Source: an uncultured Oscillospiraceae bacterium
GTDB taxonomy: Bacteria > Bacillota > Clostridia > Oscillospirales > Oscillospiraceae
Direction: 5' to 3'
Assembly: GCA_947631805.1 (NCBI GenBank)
Contig: CANRNA010000005.1
Span: forward strand, 1-24,000
DNA: 24,000 nucleotides
Shown piece after piece: positions 13,309-21,368 of this stretch. The notes beneath the pieces are model-generated. The model was not told the origin of the DNA. It did no database searches and saw only the letters and a list, made by a program, of their open reading frames with translations. The stretch's first letter is position 1. Each line of letters starts with the position of its first letter. The position numbers and the translations under genes are program-made.

Positions 13309-15720
13309 TCAGTCTATCTTCAAAATGAGCTCCAGGACCCGGCGGGCGCAGACGGCCAGGTCCTCCCTGGTCAGCACTCCCAGGTCCATGGCGGCCCGGA
13401 GCCGCTCCGGGTAGCCGTTGGCCATCTTCAGGTCGTTCCCGGCCAGGACCTCCTTGTAATGCTCGCCTCTGGTCCACCAGTCGCTCATCACCAGGCCGTC
13501 ATAGCCCCACTCCCCCCGGAGGATGTCGGTGAGCAGCTCCCGGCACTCGGAGGAGCGGCGGCCGTTGATGATGTTATAGGAGCTCATGACCGCCCAGGGG
13601 CGGCCCTCCCGGATCACGATCTCAAAGCAGCGCAGATATATCTCCCGCAGGGCCCGCTGGGACACCCGGGAGTCGCTGTTTTTCCGGTTGGTCTCCTTGT
13701 TGTTGCAGGCGAAGTGCTTCACGGTGGCGGCCACGTTCTCCGACTGGATGCCCCGGACCATCCGGGCGGCCAGGCGGCCCGCCAGCAGGGGGTCTTCGGA
13801 CCAGTACTCGAAGTTCCGGCCGCACAGGGGGCTGCGGTGGATGTTGACGGCGGGAGCAAGCCACACGGAGATGTTGTTCTCCTTCACTTCCCCCGCGGCG
13901 GCGGCGCCCACCCGGCGGACGAGCTCCCCGTCCCAGGTGGCGGCCAGCAGCGTGGCGCAGGGCCAGGCGGTGGTGCACACGCCGCAGTCCGGGATGAGCC
14001 GCAGACCGGCGGGGCCGTCGGCGGTGGTGATGTCGGGCACCCCATACTCGGGCATATCGCCCATGCCGAAGGTGTTGGACACGGAGGTGTTGGGCTGGCC
14101 GCCCACCAGGTGGATGAGGTCGTCGTCGCTGAGCTGGGCCATGAAATCGGCAAGGCTCAGCCTGCCCTCCGCCACCTCTCCCAGGGGATGGACCCCGTCG
14201 GCGAAGGGCTTCATGAGCAGATGCCGGGGCTGGGCCCGGACGGCGGGGACCTGGGCCTCCTCGGTGCCGGGGTCCATCCGGGACAGGGCGTTGGCCTGGG
14301 GGTCCACCGGCTGGGCGGCGGGCAGGGGCTCATAGGTGCCGTCGGCCAGCAGCCGCTTTTCCAGGTGGGAGGGGGCCAGCTTTTCCCCAAGGCGGCGCAC
14401 TGTCTCGTCCTCTGGCTGCCGATAGGCGTATTCCAAAAGCCGGGCGTCCCGGACGGAAGAGCCCAGATACAGGCGATAGTCGCCCTTTTCCAGCACGAAG
14501 CAGGCCTTGTCCACCTTCCCCAGGTCGTCAAAGCTGGCCATGTCGGTCACGGGGAAGGAGAGGTCCACCGTCTCGCTCTCGCCGGGGGCCAGCTCCCCGG
14601 TCTTCCGGAAGGCGGCCAGGACACGGGCGGGCTTTTGCAGTCTGCCCTGGGGGGCGCCGTAGTAGAGCTGGACCACCTCCCGGCCGGGCCGGGAGCCGGT
14701 GTTGGTGACCTGGGCCCGGACGCACACGGCGCCGTCCGCCGCTCCGGCGGACAGGGCCTTGATGGCAAAGGTGGTGTAGGACAGGCCGTAGCCGAAGGGG
14801 TAACAGACCTTTTCCGCCGCTCCGGGGATGGTCTCAAAGTACCGGTAGCCCACATAGATATCTTCGGTGTAGTCCACGTAGTGGGGGGACTGGTGGAACC
14901 CGGCGGTGGAGGGGTAATCGTCCAGGCTCCGGGCGAAGGTGTCCGGCAGTCTGCCGCAGGGGCTGGCCTTGCCGACGAGCAGCTCCGCCATGGCGTCGCC
15001 GCCCTCCATGCCCCCCTGATAGGCCAGCAGCGCCGCGCCCACGCGGCTGTCGTCGGCGAACCAGGCGGTGTCCACCACGCCGCCTACGTTCAGCACCAGC
15101 ACCACCCGGGGGAAGGCGGCGCACACCTTTTCTATCATGGCCTCCTCGGCAGGGGAGCGGTAATAGTCTCCACAGGGGAAGATGCGCCCGGCGATCTTGG
15201 GCATGGTGAGCTCGTGGGGCCAGGGGTTGAACTCGGCGTCATATTCCACGTCGGACCGGTCCCAGCCCTCGCCGGAAAAGCGGCTGAGGACCACCACGGC
15301 GGTGTCCGCCGCGGCCCGGGCCGCGCTGACCAGCTCGTCCGGGAGCTCCGGCTCGGCCATCATCCCCGGCTGGTCCCCGGCGGCGTAGCGGGCGACCACA
15401 TAGTCCCGGTAATAGTCGCACACCGGGGCGAACAGGGGCACGTTCTGGGCCGTCAGGCCGTTATAGAGGCTGTGCACGTAGGCCACGGTCACGTCGCCGC
15501 TGCCGCCGCCGCCCTTCACATAGTCGAAGCTACCCTTGCCGAACAGGGCCAGAGGCGCGTCGGGGGCCAGGGGCAGAAGGGCGTCGGTGTTTTTCAGCAG
15601 CACCATGCCCTCCCGGGCGGCCTGCCGGGACAGGGCGATATGGGCGGGGCTGGCGGTCACATAGCCCTCCTCCCCCAGGGGGAGGTTGGGCTGATACAGG
15701 GCGCGGGTCCACTTTTTCAT
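13309..15720 (-). CDS. Domain-permuted GH3 beta-glycosidase
   Basis: This is an 803-aa cytosolic glycoside hydrolase family 3 enzyme, probably a beta-glucosidase or beta-xylosidase acting on short oligosaccharides. The domain order is swapped relative to standard GH3. The alpha/beta sandwich comes first (about 25-350: GMVLLKNTDALLPL, the GKGSFDYVKGGGGSGDV loop, and CYPFGYGLSYTTF). A fibronectin-III-like domain follows (about 365-450: VTNTGSRPGREVVQLYY). The TIM barrel comes last (about 530-803), with TADGPAGLRL, KHF at K668-H669, and the nucleophile Asp747 in GLVMSDWW. This permuted form is known from some rumen and gut clostridia. No signal peptide. The start at 15720 has AAGGAGG five bases upstream; the longer frame adds an unconvincing 46 residues. 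First gene of the operon with the esterase. Confidence 0.92.
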   Translation of the reverse strand: MKKWTRALYQPNLPLGEEGYVTASPAHIALSRQAAREGMVLLKNTDALLPLAPDAPLALFGKGSFDYVKGGGGSGDVTVAYVHSLYNGLTAQNVPLFAPVCDYYRDYVVARYAAGDQPGMMAEPELPDELVSAARAAADTAVVVLSRFSGEGWDRSDVEYDAEFNPWPHELTMPKIAGRIFPCGDYYRSPAEEAMIEKVCAAFPRVVLVLNVGGVVDTAWFADDSRVGAALLAYQGGMEGGDAMAELLVGKASPCGRLPDTFARSLDDYPSTAGFHQSPHYVDYTEDIYVGYRYFETIPGAAEKVCYPFGYGLSYTTFAIKALSAGAADGAVCVRAQVTNTGSRPGREVVQLYYGAPQGRLQKPARVLAAFRKTGELAPGESETVDLSFPVTDMASFDDLGKVDKACFVLEKGDYRLYLGSSVRDARLLEYAYRQPEDETVRRLGEKLAPSHLEKRLLADGTYEPLPAAQPVDPQANALSRMDPGTEEAQVPAVRAQPRHLLMKPFADGVHPLGEVAEGRLSLADFMAQLSDDDLIHLVGGQPNTSVSNTFGMGDMPEYGVPDITTADGPAGLRLIPDCGVCTTAWPCATLLAATWDGELVRRVGAAAAGEVKENNISVWLAPAVNIHRSPLCGRNFEYWSEDPLLAGRLAARMVRGIQSENVAATVKHFACNNKETNRKNSDSRVSQRALREIYLRCFEIVIREGRPWAVMSSYNIINGRRSSECRELLTDILRGEWGYDGLVMSDWWTRGEHYKEVLAGNDLKMANGYPERLRAAMDLGVLTREDLAVCARRVLELILKID

Positions 15721-15765
15721 GGTGTCCTCCTTCAAACGGTATGCCGGAATTTGGTTTCTGAGCCC

Positions 15766-15793
15766 ATTATACAGCCCCGGCGGCGTAAAGCAA
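15766..15793 (-). promoter_or_regulatory. Promoter of the GH3-esterase operon
   Basis: On the minus strand, TTGCTT (complement of 15788-15793), a 16-base spacer and TATAAT (complement of 15766-15771). It is divergent from the GGDEF sensor gene, so the intergenic region could serve both. Confidence 0.6.
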
Positions 15794-15836
15794 GACGGTA
15801 TTTTTTGAAAGGGTGTCATTTTTCTGCCCCCCGGAT

Positions 15837-15876
15837 GAAAATTTTCCTTGCAACACAATGGGGCGAAATTTATAAT
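15837..15876 (+). promoter_or_regulatory. Promoter with upstream palindrome for the LacI-like/GGDEF gene
   Basis: TTGCAA (15848-15853), a 17-base spacer and a perfect TATAAT (15871-15876). The perfect palindrome GAAAATTTTC (15837-15846) directly abuts the -35 box and could be an operator or UP-like element. The predicted transcript start (about 15883) falls after the AGGAGG at 15877-15882, leaving an mRNA leader of only about 16 bases. Confidence 0.6.
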
Positions 15877-15898
15877 AGGAGGACAAGGCGGTGAGGCG

Positions 15899-17803
15899 AT
15901 GTATCACGACAACAAGATAGCCCTGTTCATCTCCCATATTTACGGGCAGTACCAGCGGGAGCTGGCGGAGGGCGTCATATCCAAGGCGCTGGAGTATGGC
16001 TACAGGACCGAGGTCTATTGCAGCAACGACGGGGAGGAGCTGGGCCAATACGGCATGGCGGAGCAGCGCATTTTGCGCATCCCCGATTTCAGCGCCATAG
16101 ACGGGGCCGTCTTTGCCTCCGGCACCTATCTGGACGAGGGCCTTCGCACCCAGATCGCCCAGACCCTCCGGGACCGGGGCTGCCCCACGGTGCAGGTGGA
16201 GGAGCTGGAGCCGGAGTTCCCCTGTGTGTCCATCGAAAACAGCGCCGTGTTCCGCACCCTCACGGAGCACCTCATAACGGTCCACGGGGCCCGGCGGGTG
16301 TGCTATCTGGGCTCCGCCCGGCGGGGGCGGCGCTTTTCCCAGATGCGCCTGGAGCACGTGGGGGCGGTGATGGCCGCCCACGGCCTGCCCTTCACGGAGG
16401 AGGACGTGTATGCCGTGGACGGGGAGGAGGACTTTGAGCGGGCCCTGGCCCACTTCACCGCCGGGGGCGGCAAGCCGGACGCGGTGGTGTGCTATAACGA
16501 CGACGTGGCTGTCCGGTTCGCGGCGGCGGCCTTCCGGGCGGGATACCGGGTGCCGGAGGACTTCGCCGTCACCGGCTGCGACGGCACGGAGGAGGGCCGG
16601 AACATGGACCCGCCTCTGACAAGCGTTACCTTCCCGGTCCGCCGGACGGGGGAGGCGGCGGTGAGCGCGCTGATGGACCATCTCCGGGGCCGGGGACAGG
16701 ACAAGGTCACCATCCAGGCCGAGCCCATCATCGCCGGGTCATGCGGCTGCGCCAGCCCCCGGAACGCCAGCGCGTTTCTGTATCCCCAGAAGCTGGCCAG
16801 GATGATAGACCGGATGGAGAGCTACATGATCATCTCCATGCAGATGGCGGCGGAGTTCTCCCAGATAACCGACCTGGACACGGCCATGGACTCCGCGGCC
16901 AAATATGTGCGGCGGATAAGGGACTGCAGCGAGTTTTATCTGTGCCTGTACCCCGGCTGGGACGACCCGTCGGAGGAGCTGCGGCGGCTGATAGAGGAGC
17001 CAGGCCGGGAGCCGGAGGAGAAGACCGACGTGCTGCTGAAGCTGGCCATGCGGGACGGGACGCGGCTGCCGGAGTGCAGCTTCCAGCGCAGCCGTCTCCT
17101 GCCGGACTTTGCCGAGCGGGGGTCCGACGCGGCCTATATGGTCTCGCCGCTGTTTTTCGGCACCCGCCTTTTCGGCTACACCATGCTGGCCTTCCGGGAC
17201 AACCGGCTGGACTACCGGTTCCACTACCTGCACTGGCTGACCAACCTGACCCAGCTTTTGCAGAACATCTTTGAGCACAAGCGCCTGCACGCTCTGAGCA
17301 GCCGCCTGGAGAGCATGTACACCAAGGACGTGCTGACGGGGCTTTATAACCGCTTCGGCTTCATCAACCGGCGGGAGACCCTGCTGTCGTCGGTGGAGGG
17401 GCGGTATGTGGCGGCGCTGATGTTCGACGTGGATCACCTGAAGGCCATCAACGACCGGTTCGGCCACAGCGCGGGGGATTTCGCCCTGCTCACCGTCAGC
17501 CAGGCCCTCCGGCGGGCCTCCCGGGAGGAGGACCTGTGCGCCCGGTTCGAGGGGGACGAGTTTTATGTGCTGGCCAAGGTGGACACCCCCCGTCAGGCCC
17601 GGGAGATGCTCCGGCAGGTGGGGAGCTATCTGGACAACTTCAACAAGCTCAGCGCCAAGCCCTACGCCGTCTCTGCCAGCGGGGGTTGCGCCTGGGAGGA
17701 GGCGGAGGGCATGACCGGGGAGGACGCCGCCCGGCTGCTCATCCAGGCGGAGGAGGATATGCGCCGGGCCAAGCAGGAGCGGCCCGCCACCTTCCTGCGA
17801 TAA
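15899..17803 (+). CDS. Cytosolic LacI-like ligand-binding domain fused to a GGDEF (diguanylate cyclase) domain
   Basis: This is a 634-aa predicted soluble sensor enzyme. Residues 5-282 form a LacI/GalR-type periplasmic-binding fold (SHIYGQYQRELAEGVISKA, CYNDDVAVRFAAAAFRAGYR, PLTSVTFPVRRTGEAAV), but there is no N-terminal helix-turn-helix, signal peptide or membrane helix, so sugar sensing would be cytosolic. A GAF-like or helical linker spans about 290-470. The GGDEF domain (about 475-625) has DVLTGLYNRFGF, metal-site FDVDHLKAIND (D510) and the active loop as EGDEF (551-555), with Glu for the first Gly. The inhibitory I-site RxxD (REED, 542-545) sits exactly five residues before it, as in active cyclases. 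The ATG at 15899 is chosen; the open frame from TTG 15848 begins inside the promoter. It probably makes c-di-GMP in response to a sugar; activity is not proven. Confidence 0.88.
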   Translation: MYHDNKIALFISHIYGQYQRELAEGVISKALEYGYRTEVYCSNDGEELGQYGMAEQRILRIPDFSAIDGAVFASGTYLDEGLRTQIAQTLRDRGCPTVQVEELEPEFPCVSIENSAVFRTLTEHLITVHGARRVCYLGSARRGRRFSQMRLEHVGAVMAAHGLPFTEEDVYAVDGEEDFERALAHFTAGGGKPDAVVCYNDDVAVRFAAAAFRAGYRVPEDFAVTGCDGTEEGRNMDPPLTSVTFPVRRTGEAAVSALMDHLRGRGQDKVTIQAEPIIAGSCGCASPRNASAFLYPQKLARMIDRMESYMIISMQMAAEFSQITDLDTAMDSAAKYVRRIRDCSEFYLCLYPGWDDPSEELRRLIEEPGREPEEKTDVLLKLAMRDGTRLPECSFQRSRLLPDFAERGSDAAYMVSPLFFGTRLFGYTMLAFRDNRLDYRFHYLHWLTNLTQLLQNIFEHKRLHALSSRLESMYTKDVLTGLYNRFGFINRRETLLSSVEGRYVAALMFDVDHLKAINDRFGHSAGDFALLTVSQALRRASREEDLCARFEGDEFYVLAKVDTPRQAREMLRQVGSYLDNFNKLSAKPYAVSASGGCAWEEAEGMTGEDAARLLIQAEEDMRRAKQERPATFLR

Positions 17804-17815
17804 AGAAATAAATGC

Positions 17816-17849
17816 GCCGCGCCCGGTCCACCATGGGACCGGGCGCGGC
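17816..17849. terminator. Shared convergent terminator (GGDEF gene and AraC-type regulator gene)
   Basis: A perfect 14-bp stem, GCCGCGCCCGGTCC (17816-17829) and its complement (17836-17849), with a 6-base loop. The minus-strand tail reads GCATTTATTTCTTTA, a moderately U-rich end; the plus side lacks one. It sits between two stop codons facing each other. Confidence 0.75.
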
Positions 17850-17853
17850 CCGT

Positions 17854-19326
17854 TCACGCTTCCTCTACGGCGCCGGAGCGCATGTTCCGGCGGTATTCGC
17901 TGGGGGAGACCCCGCTGAAGATGCGAAAGACCTTCATGAAGTTTTTCTCGTTCACGTACCCCACCCGGTGGCTGATGTCGATGACCTTCATGTCCGTGTC
18001 CGCCAGAAGCCGCTGGGCCTCCCGGACGCGCATCTGCTTGAGGTAGTTGACGAAGCTGGTGCCGGTCTGGAGCTTGAACAGGTGGGAAAACAGGGAGTAG
18101 TTCATAGAGATGTAGTTGCTGACCACGGCCATGTTCAGGTCCCGGGCGTAGTTGTCCTCCATGTACCGGATGGCCTGGGCGATGCGGGCCTGGTTGCGGT
18201 TGAGCTCCTGCTGGGCCCCCAGGTGCTCCTGGAGGGCCAGCACCCATGCCATGAAAAACCGCTCATAGGCGTTTAAGTCCGAGAAGTCCAGAATGTCGCC
18301 GCACCGCTCGGCGGCGCGCATATCGTCCCCGCTCAGACTGCCGCCGTACAGCCGGGGCACCTCCTGCAAAAAGGCCCGCAGCTCGCCGAAAAGGTCCTCC
18401 GGCGCCAGAAGCAGCTCCCGGGCGGCCTGGAACAGCTCCGACCACTGGGCGGCCAGCTCCTCCCGCTTTTTCGTGCCCAGCAGCTGTAGGCGCTGGCTCC
18501 GGGCCTGGCTCGTCAGGAGCCGGGCGTTCTCCGGCGCTGTCCGCCCGTGGGAGACGGGGGGGTGTTCAATGTGTTTAGCCAGGCAGAAGGCCAGGGCTCT
18601 TGCGGCCCGGGCCTCGCTGTGGGCCTGGGCAAGCTCCTCCGGCCGGTGGTGTACGGCGCTTATCCCCGCCGCCCCGTCCGGCAGCTCGCTGCGCAGAAAG
18701 GGCTTGAGGTCCCGCTCCGTCAAAATGCACACCGCCCCGGAGGGGGACTGGCGGTACAGCAGGGGCTTGCCGCCCTGGCGGATGTGGACGCTGGCGGGAA
18801 AGACGCACACAACGTAGCCCGACGTCTCCACGTAGGGACCGTATATCCGTTTGAGCAGGGCGGCCTCCTCCGGGGTGAGGCTCTGGTCCATGAGAAGGGA
18901 GAAGACCATCCTTGTGGTGAGCATGCCTATCAGCCGCCGCCGCTGGCGGGCGGTCTCCAGCTTTTCCTCCAGGGAGCGGAGCACGGCGGCCATCCGCTCG
19001 GGCTCCACGGGCTTGAGCAGGTATTCCTCCGCCCCGGAGCGCATCATCTCTATCACGTGGCGCAAATCGTCCTGGTCGGTGACCACCACGGTCAGGGGCG
19101 GGCGGGGCAGCTCCCGGCTCTGGCGGACCAGCTCCACCCCGTCCAGCCCGGGCAGGGCGATGGCGGTGAAGAGCACGTCCACGGTGTACTCCCGCAGGAT
19201 GGACAGGGCTTCCTGGCCCCCGGCGCACTCCATGACCACCTCCGCCGAAACGCCGCTGTCCCGGATGAGGGCTTTCAGATACTGCCGGGCGGACCGCTCC
19301 GCGTCGGCGATGAGGATGGTCTTCAT
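17854..19326 (-). CDS. YesN-like AraC transcription regulator with a degenerate (pseudo-) receiver domain
   Basis: This is a 490-aa response-regulator-like transcription factor. The N-terminal receiver fold (1-120) is clear, but the phospho-acceptor Asp is Ala56 (VDVLFTAIALPGLDG, where relatives have TDI at this place). The acidic pocket reads D8-A9-E10 instead of Asp-Asp-Glu. T83 and K105 remain. It therefore cannot be phosphorylated in the normal way. The middle (about 130-380) is a less conserved helical region. The C-terminus (about 385-485) holds two AraC helix-turn-helix motifs (DLNMAVVSNYISMNYSLFSH; MKVIDISHRVGYVNEKNFMKVF). The usual YesM-type kinase gene is missing from the window. 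The start has an AAGAGG-type site seven bases upstream. It lies directly downstream of the sugar ABC importer genes on the same strand, making it their likely regulator. Confidence 0.9.
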   Translation of the reverse strand: MKTILIADAERSARQYLKALIRDSGVSAEVVMECAGGQEALSILREYTVDVLFTAIALPGLDGVELVRQSRELPRPPLTVVVTDQDDLRHVIEMMRSGAEEYLLKPVEPERMAAVLRSLEEKLETARQRRRLIGMLTTRMVFSLLMDQSLTPEEAALLKRIYGPYVETSGYVVCVFPASVHIRQGGKPLLYRQSPSGAVCILTERDLKPFLRSELPDGAAGISAVHHRPEELAQAHSEARAARALAFCLAKHIEHPPVSHGRTAPENARLLTSQARSQRLQLLGTKKREELAAQWSELFQAARELLLAPEDLFGELRAFLQEVPRLYGGSLSGDDMRAAERCGDILDFSDLNAYERFFMAWVLALQEHLGAQQELNRNQARIAQAIRYMEDNYARDLNMAVVSNYISMNYSLFSHLFKLQTGTSFVNYLKQMRVREAQRLLADTDMKVIDISHRVGYVNEKNFMKVFRIFSGVSPSEYRRNMRSGAVEEA

Positions 19327-19374
19327 GGGCGCGCCTCTTTTCCCTGGTTTTATAGGGGTATTGGATAGTTTGGC

Positions 19375-19404
19375 ATTATATCATAAGAGCGCCGCTGTGC
19401 GCAA
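19375..19404 (-). promoter_or_regulatory. Promoter of the AraC-type regulator gene
   Basis: On the minus strand, a perfect TATAAT (complement of 19375-19380) with an extended TG one base upstream (complement of 19382-19383), and a modest -35 TTGCGC (complement of 19399-19404) at 18 bases. The gene therefore has its own promoter, separated from the ABC operon by a strong terminator. Confidence 0.6.
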
Positions 19405-19456
19405 CGCAAAAATTTTGAACCTTTTCCTTTTGCGCGGCAAATATGGGCCGGAGGGC

Positions 19457-19487
19457 AAAAAAAGGGGCCTGGCGGATGCCAGGCCCC
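19457..19487 (-). terminator. Intrinsic terminator of the sugar ABC operon
   Basis: A perfect 10-bp stem, GGGGCCTGGC (19464-19473) and GCCAGGCCCC (19478-19487), with a GGAT loop. It is followed on the minus strand by seven Us (complement of 19457-19463), a textbook terminator 28 bases past the MalG-like stop. Confidence 0.92.
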
Positions 19488-19515
19488 GTGGGTCTTGATA
19501 GCGCTTGGAAAGGAG

Positions 19516-20346
19516 TTACTCCTTGACCGCACCGGCGGTGACGCTGGAGATGATGTACTTGGAGAAGCACGCGAACACCAGCAGGATGGGGATGACCGAG
19601 ATGGCGACCGCCAGGTAAATGGCGCCCTGGTTCCGCTGGATATCCGTGGAGGAGCGGAGGGTGGCCATCATGACCGGGAGGGTCATCTTCTCGTTCTTGG
19701 TGATGAGGATCATGGGCAGCAGGTAGTTGTTCCAGTTGCCGATGAAGCCCATGATGCCCATGGTGGCCACAGCGGGCTTGGAGATGGGCAGCACGATGCG
19801 GTTGAAGATGTAGAACTCGCTGGCGCCCTCCATACGGGCCGCCTCGATCAGGGCGGGGGGCATGCTGGAGATGATGTACTGCCGCAGGAAGAACACGGTG
19901 CCCGCCGAGGCGATGGACGGTACGATGAGGGGTATATAGGAGTTGATGAGGTGCAGCTTGGAGCACAGGTTGTAGAAGCCGATGAGGCTCAGCTGGCCGG
20001 GGATCATCATGAAGATCAGGATCATGAAGAAAATGAAGTTGTTGCCCTTGAACTTATAGAAGCCCAGGCCGTAAGCCGTCAGCGCGGAGAAATAGGCGCT
20101 CAGCAGGGTGGCGGGGACCGCTACGATGATGCTGTTCAGGATGCCCCGGAAGGGGTTGAAGAACTTGAACACCTGGTCCATGTTCTCCTTCAGGCTGGTG
20201 CCAGGGATCAGGGTGAAGCCGCGGGTGATCTCCACGCCGCTGCGGGTGGCGTTGACCATCATCAGCAGGAACGGGAACAGACAGGCTGCCGCCAGCAGCA
20301 CCAGAAAGGCGTACAGAAGGCCTTTTTTGATCTTGTATCCTACCAT
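19516..20346 (-). CDS. MalG-type sugar ABC transporter permease
   Basis: This is a 276-aa inner-membrane permease of the CUT1 (MalG) family with six hydrophobic helices. The ATPase-docking EAA loop is intact (EAARMEGASEFYIFNRIVLP followed by ISKP, near residues 180-203). The family's first periplasmic-domain segment is visible in RGFTLIPGTSLKENMDQVFK. It starts two bases after the MalF-like stop, with AAGGAGC as ribosome binding site. It pairs with the MalF-like protein to import an oligosaccharide. Last gene of the operon, with a strong terminator after it. Confidence 0.92.
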   Translation of the reverse strand: MVGYKIKKGLLYAFLVLLAAACLFPFLLMMVNATRSGVEITRGFTLIPGTSLKENMDQVFKFFNPFRGILNSIIVAVPATLLSAYFSALTAYGLGFYKFKGNNFIFFMILIFMMIPGQLSLIGFYNLCSKLHLINSYIPLIVPSIASAGTVFFLRQYIISSMPPALIEAARMEGASEFYIFNRIVLPISKPAVATMGIMGFIGNWNNYLLPMILITKNEKMTLPVMMATLRSSTDIQRNQGAIYLAVAISVIPILLVFACFSKYIISSVTAGAVKE

Positions 20347-20348
20347 GT

Positions 20349-21269
20349 TCAGCGCTCCTTATTGAAGAATTTGTACTGCACGATCGACACGCTCAGGATG
20401 ATGAGGAACAGCATGTAGGCCACGGCGGAGGCATAGCCCGTCTGGGTGGAGCCCGTGGTGAAGCCGAAGCGATACAGATACATCATCACCGTCTGCACGT
20501 CCCTGTAGGCCGCGCCGGACTGGCTGACCATCAGGAAGGGCAGGTCGAACATCTGCAGGCCGCCGATGAGGGAGGTGATGGCCACATACATCATGATGGG
20601 CCGGATCAGGGGCAGGGTTATCTTGCCGAAGGTGGTCCAGCGGTTGGCCCCGTCGATGGCGGCGGCCTCGAAGTACTCCCGGTTGATGCCCTGGACCGAG
20701 GCCATGAGCATGAGGAAGGAGTTGCCGAACCACATCCAGCTCTGGATCACGGCCAGAGTGTAGGGGGCCGTGCTGCCTGAGCCTATCCAGTCTATGGGGT
20801 TATATGTAGCGCCGAACAGCTTGTAGATGGAGTTGATGAGGATGTTGAAGGTGCCGTAGCGCCAGTCCAGCAGGGTGTTGAACAAAAAGGCGATGGACGT
20901 GGCGGCGATCAGGTTGGGCAGGTAGTAGAGGATACGGAAAACCGGCAGGCCCCGCATCTTGTACTTCACGTCGCTGAAGATGATGACCAGCAGGAAGGCC
21001 AGACCCAGCTGGAGCACGATGTTCACGCCCCAGATGCGCAGGGTGTTGCCCAGCGCCCGCCAGAAGAACTTGTCGGTGATGACGCGCTTGTAGTTGTCGA
21101 ACCAGATCCAGTTGCCTTTACCGAGGATTTTCAGGTCGGTAAAGCTCAGGTAAAGGGTGCGCAGGACGGGGTAGACGCTGAAGATCGCAAACACGATCAC
21201 AAAGGGAGCCACGAAAGCATAGCCCCAGCGGTTATAGGCTGTGAGCTTGCTCGACTTTTGCAGTTTCAT
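20349..21269 (-). CDS. MalF-type sugar ABC transporter permease
   Basis: This is a 306-aa CUT1-family permease with a short cytosolic N-terminus (MKLQKSSKLTAYNRWGY) and six hydrophobic helices. The EAA loop reads EAAAIDGANRWTTFGKITLP then LIRP (near residues 197-220), the contact for the ATPase. AAGGAG lies nine bases before the ATG. It lies 99 bases after the binding-protein gene, with a long hairpin between them, and just 2 bases before the MalG-like start. No ATPase gene is present; such importers in Firmicutes usually share a housekeeping MsmX/UgpC-like ATPase coded elsewhere. Confidence 0.92.
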   Translation of the reverse strand: MKLQKSSKLTAYNRWGYAFVAPFVIVFAIFSVYPVLRTLYLSFTDLKILGKGNWIWFDNYKRVITDKFFWRALGNTLRIWGVNIVLQLGLAFLLVIIFSDVKYKMRGLPVFRILYYLPNLIAATSIAFLFNTLLDWRYGTFNILINSIYKLFGATYNPIDWIGSGSTAPYTLAVIQSWMWFGNSFLMLMASVQGINREYFEAAAIDGANRWTTFGKITLPLIRPIMMYVAITSLIGGLQMFDLPFLMVSQSGAAYRDVQTVMMYLYRFGFTTGSTQTGYASAVAYMLFLIILSVSIVQYKFFNKER

Positions 21270-21306
21270 TTGACATCTTCTCCTTCACTGACCCGGGTAT
21301 TTTATG

Positions 21307-21336
21307 GGATGTGACCCGCCGCGGCGGGCCACATCC
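21307..21336 (-). other. Intercistronic hairpin after the sugar-binding-protein gene
   Basis: GGATGTG (21307-21313) pairs with CACATCC (21330-21336), and CCCGCC/GGCGGG pair inside, giving a long GC-rich stem with one mismatch. No U-run follows on the minus strand, so it is more likely an mRNA-stabilising or processing structure that keeps the binding-protein transcript abundant than a full terminator. Confidence 0.6.
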
Positions 21337-21368
21337 TCGGGAAAACGGTTCCAGATACGGACCGGCGC

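Noticed and set aside
13459..15894. 811-codon plus-strand open frame opposite the GH3 gene
   Set aside because: Its length is explained by the high GC content; it has no ribosome binding site, no recognisable domain, and lies opposite an enzyme with intact catalytic motifs.
16739..18247. 502-codon minus-strand open frame across the GGDEF gene and part of the AraC gene
   Set aside because: It spans the terminator hairpin and overlaps two well-supported genes in another frame; composition is that of a shadow.
21300..21368. c-di-GMP riboswitch near the sugar ABC genes
   Set aside because: The hairpin there lacks the conserved GEMM motifs and is a simple GC-rich stem between two cistrons.
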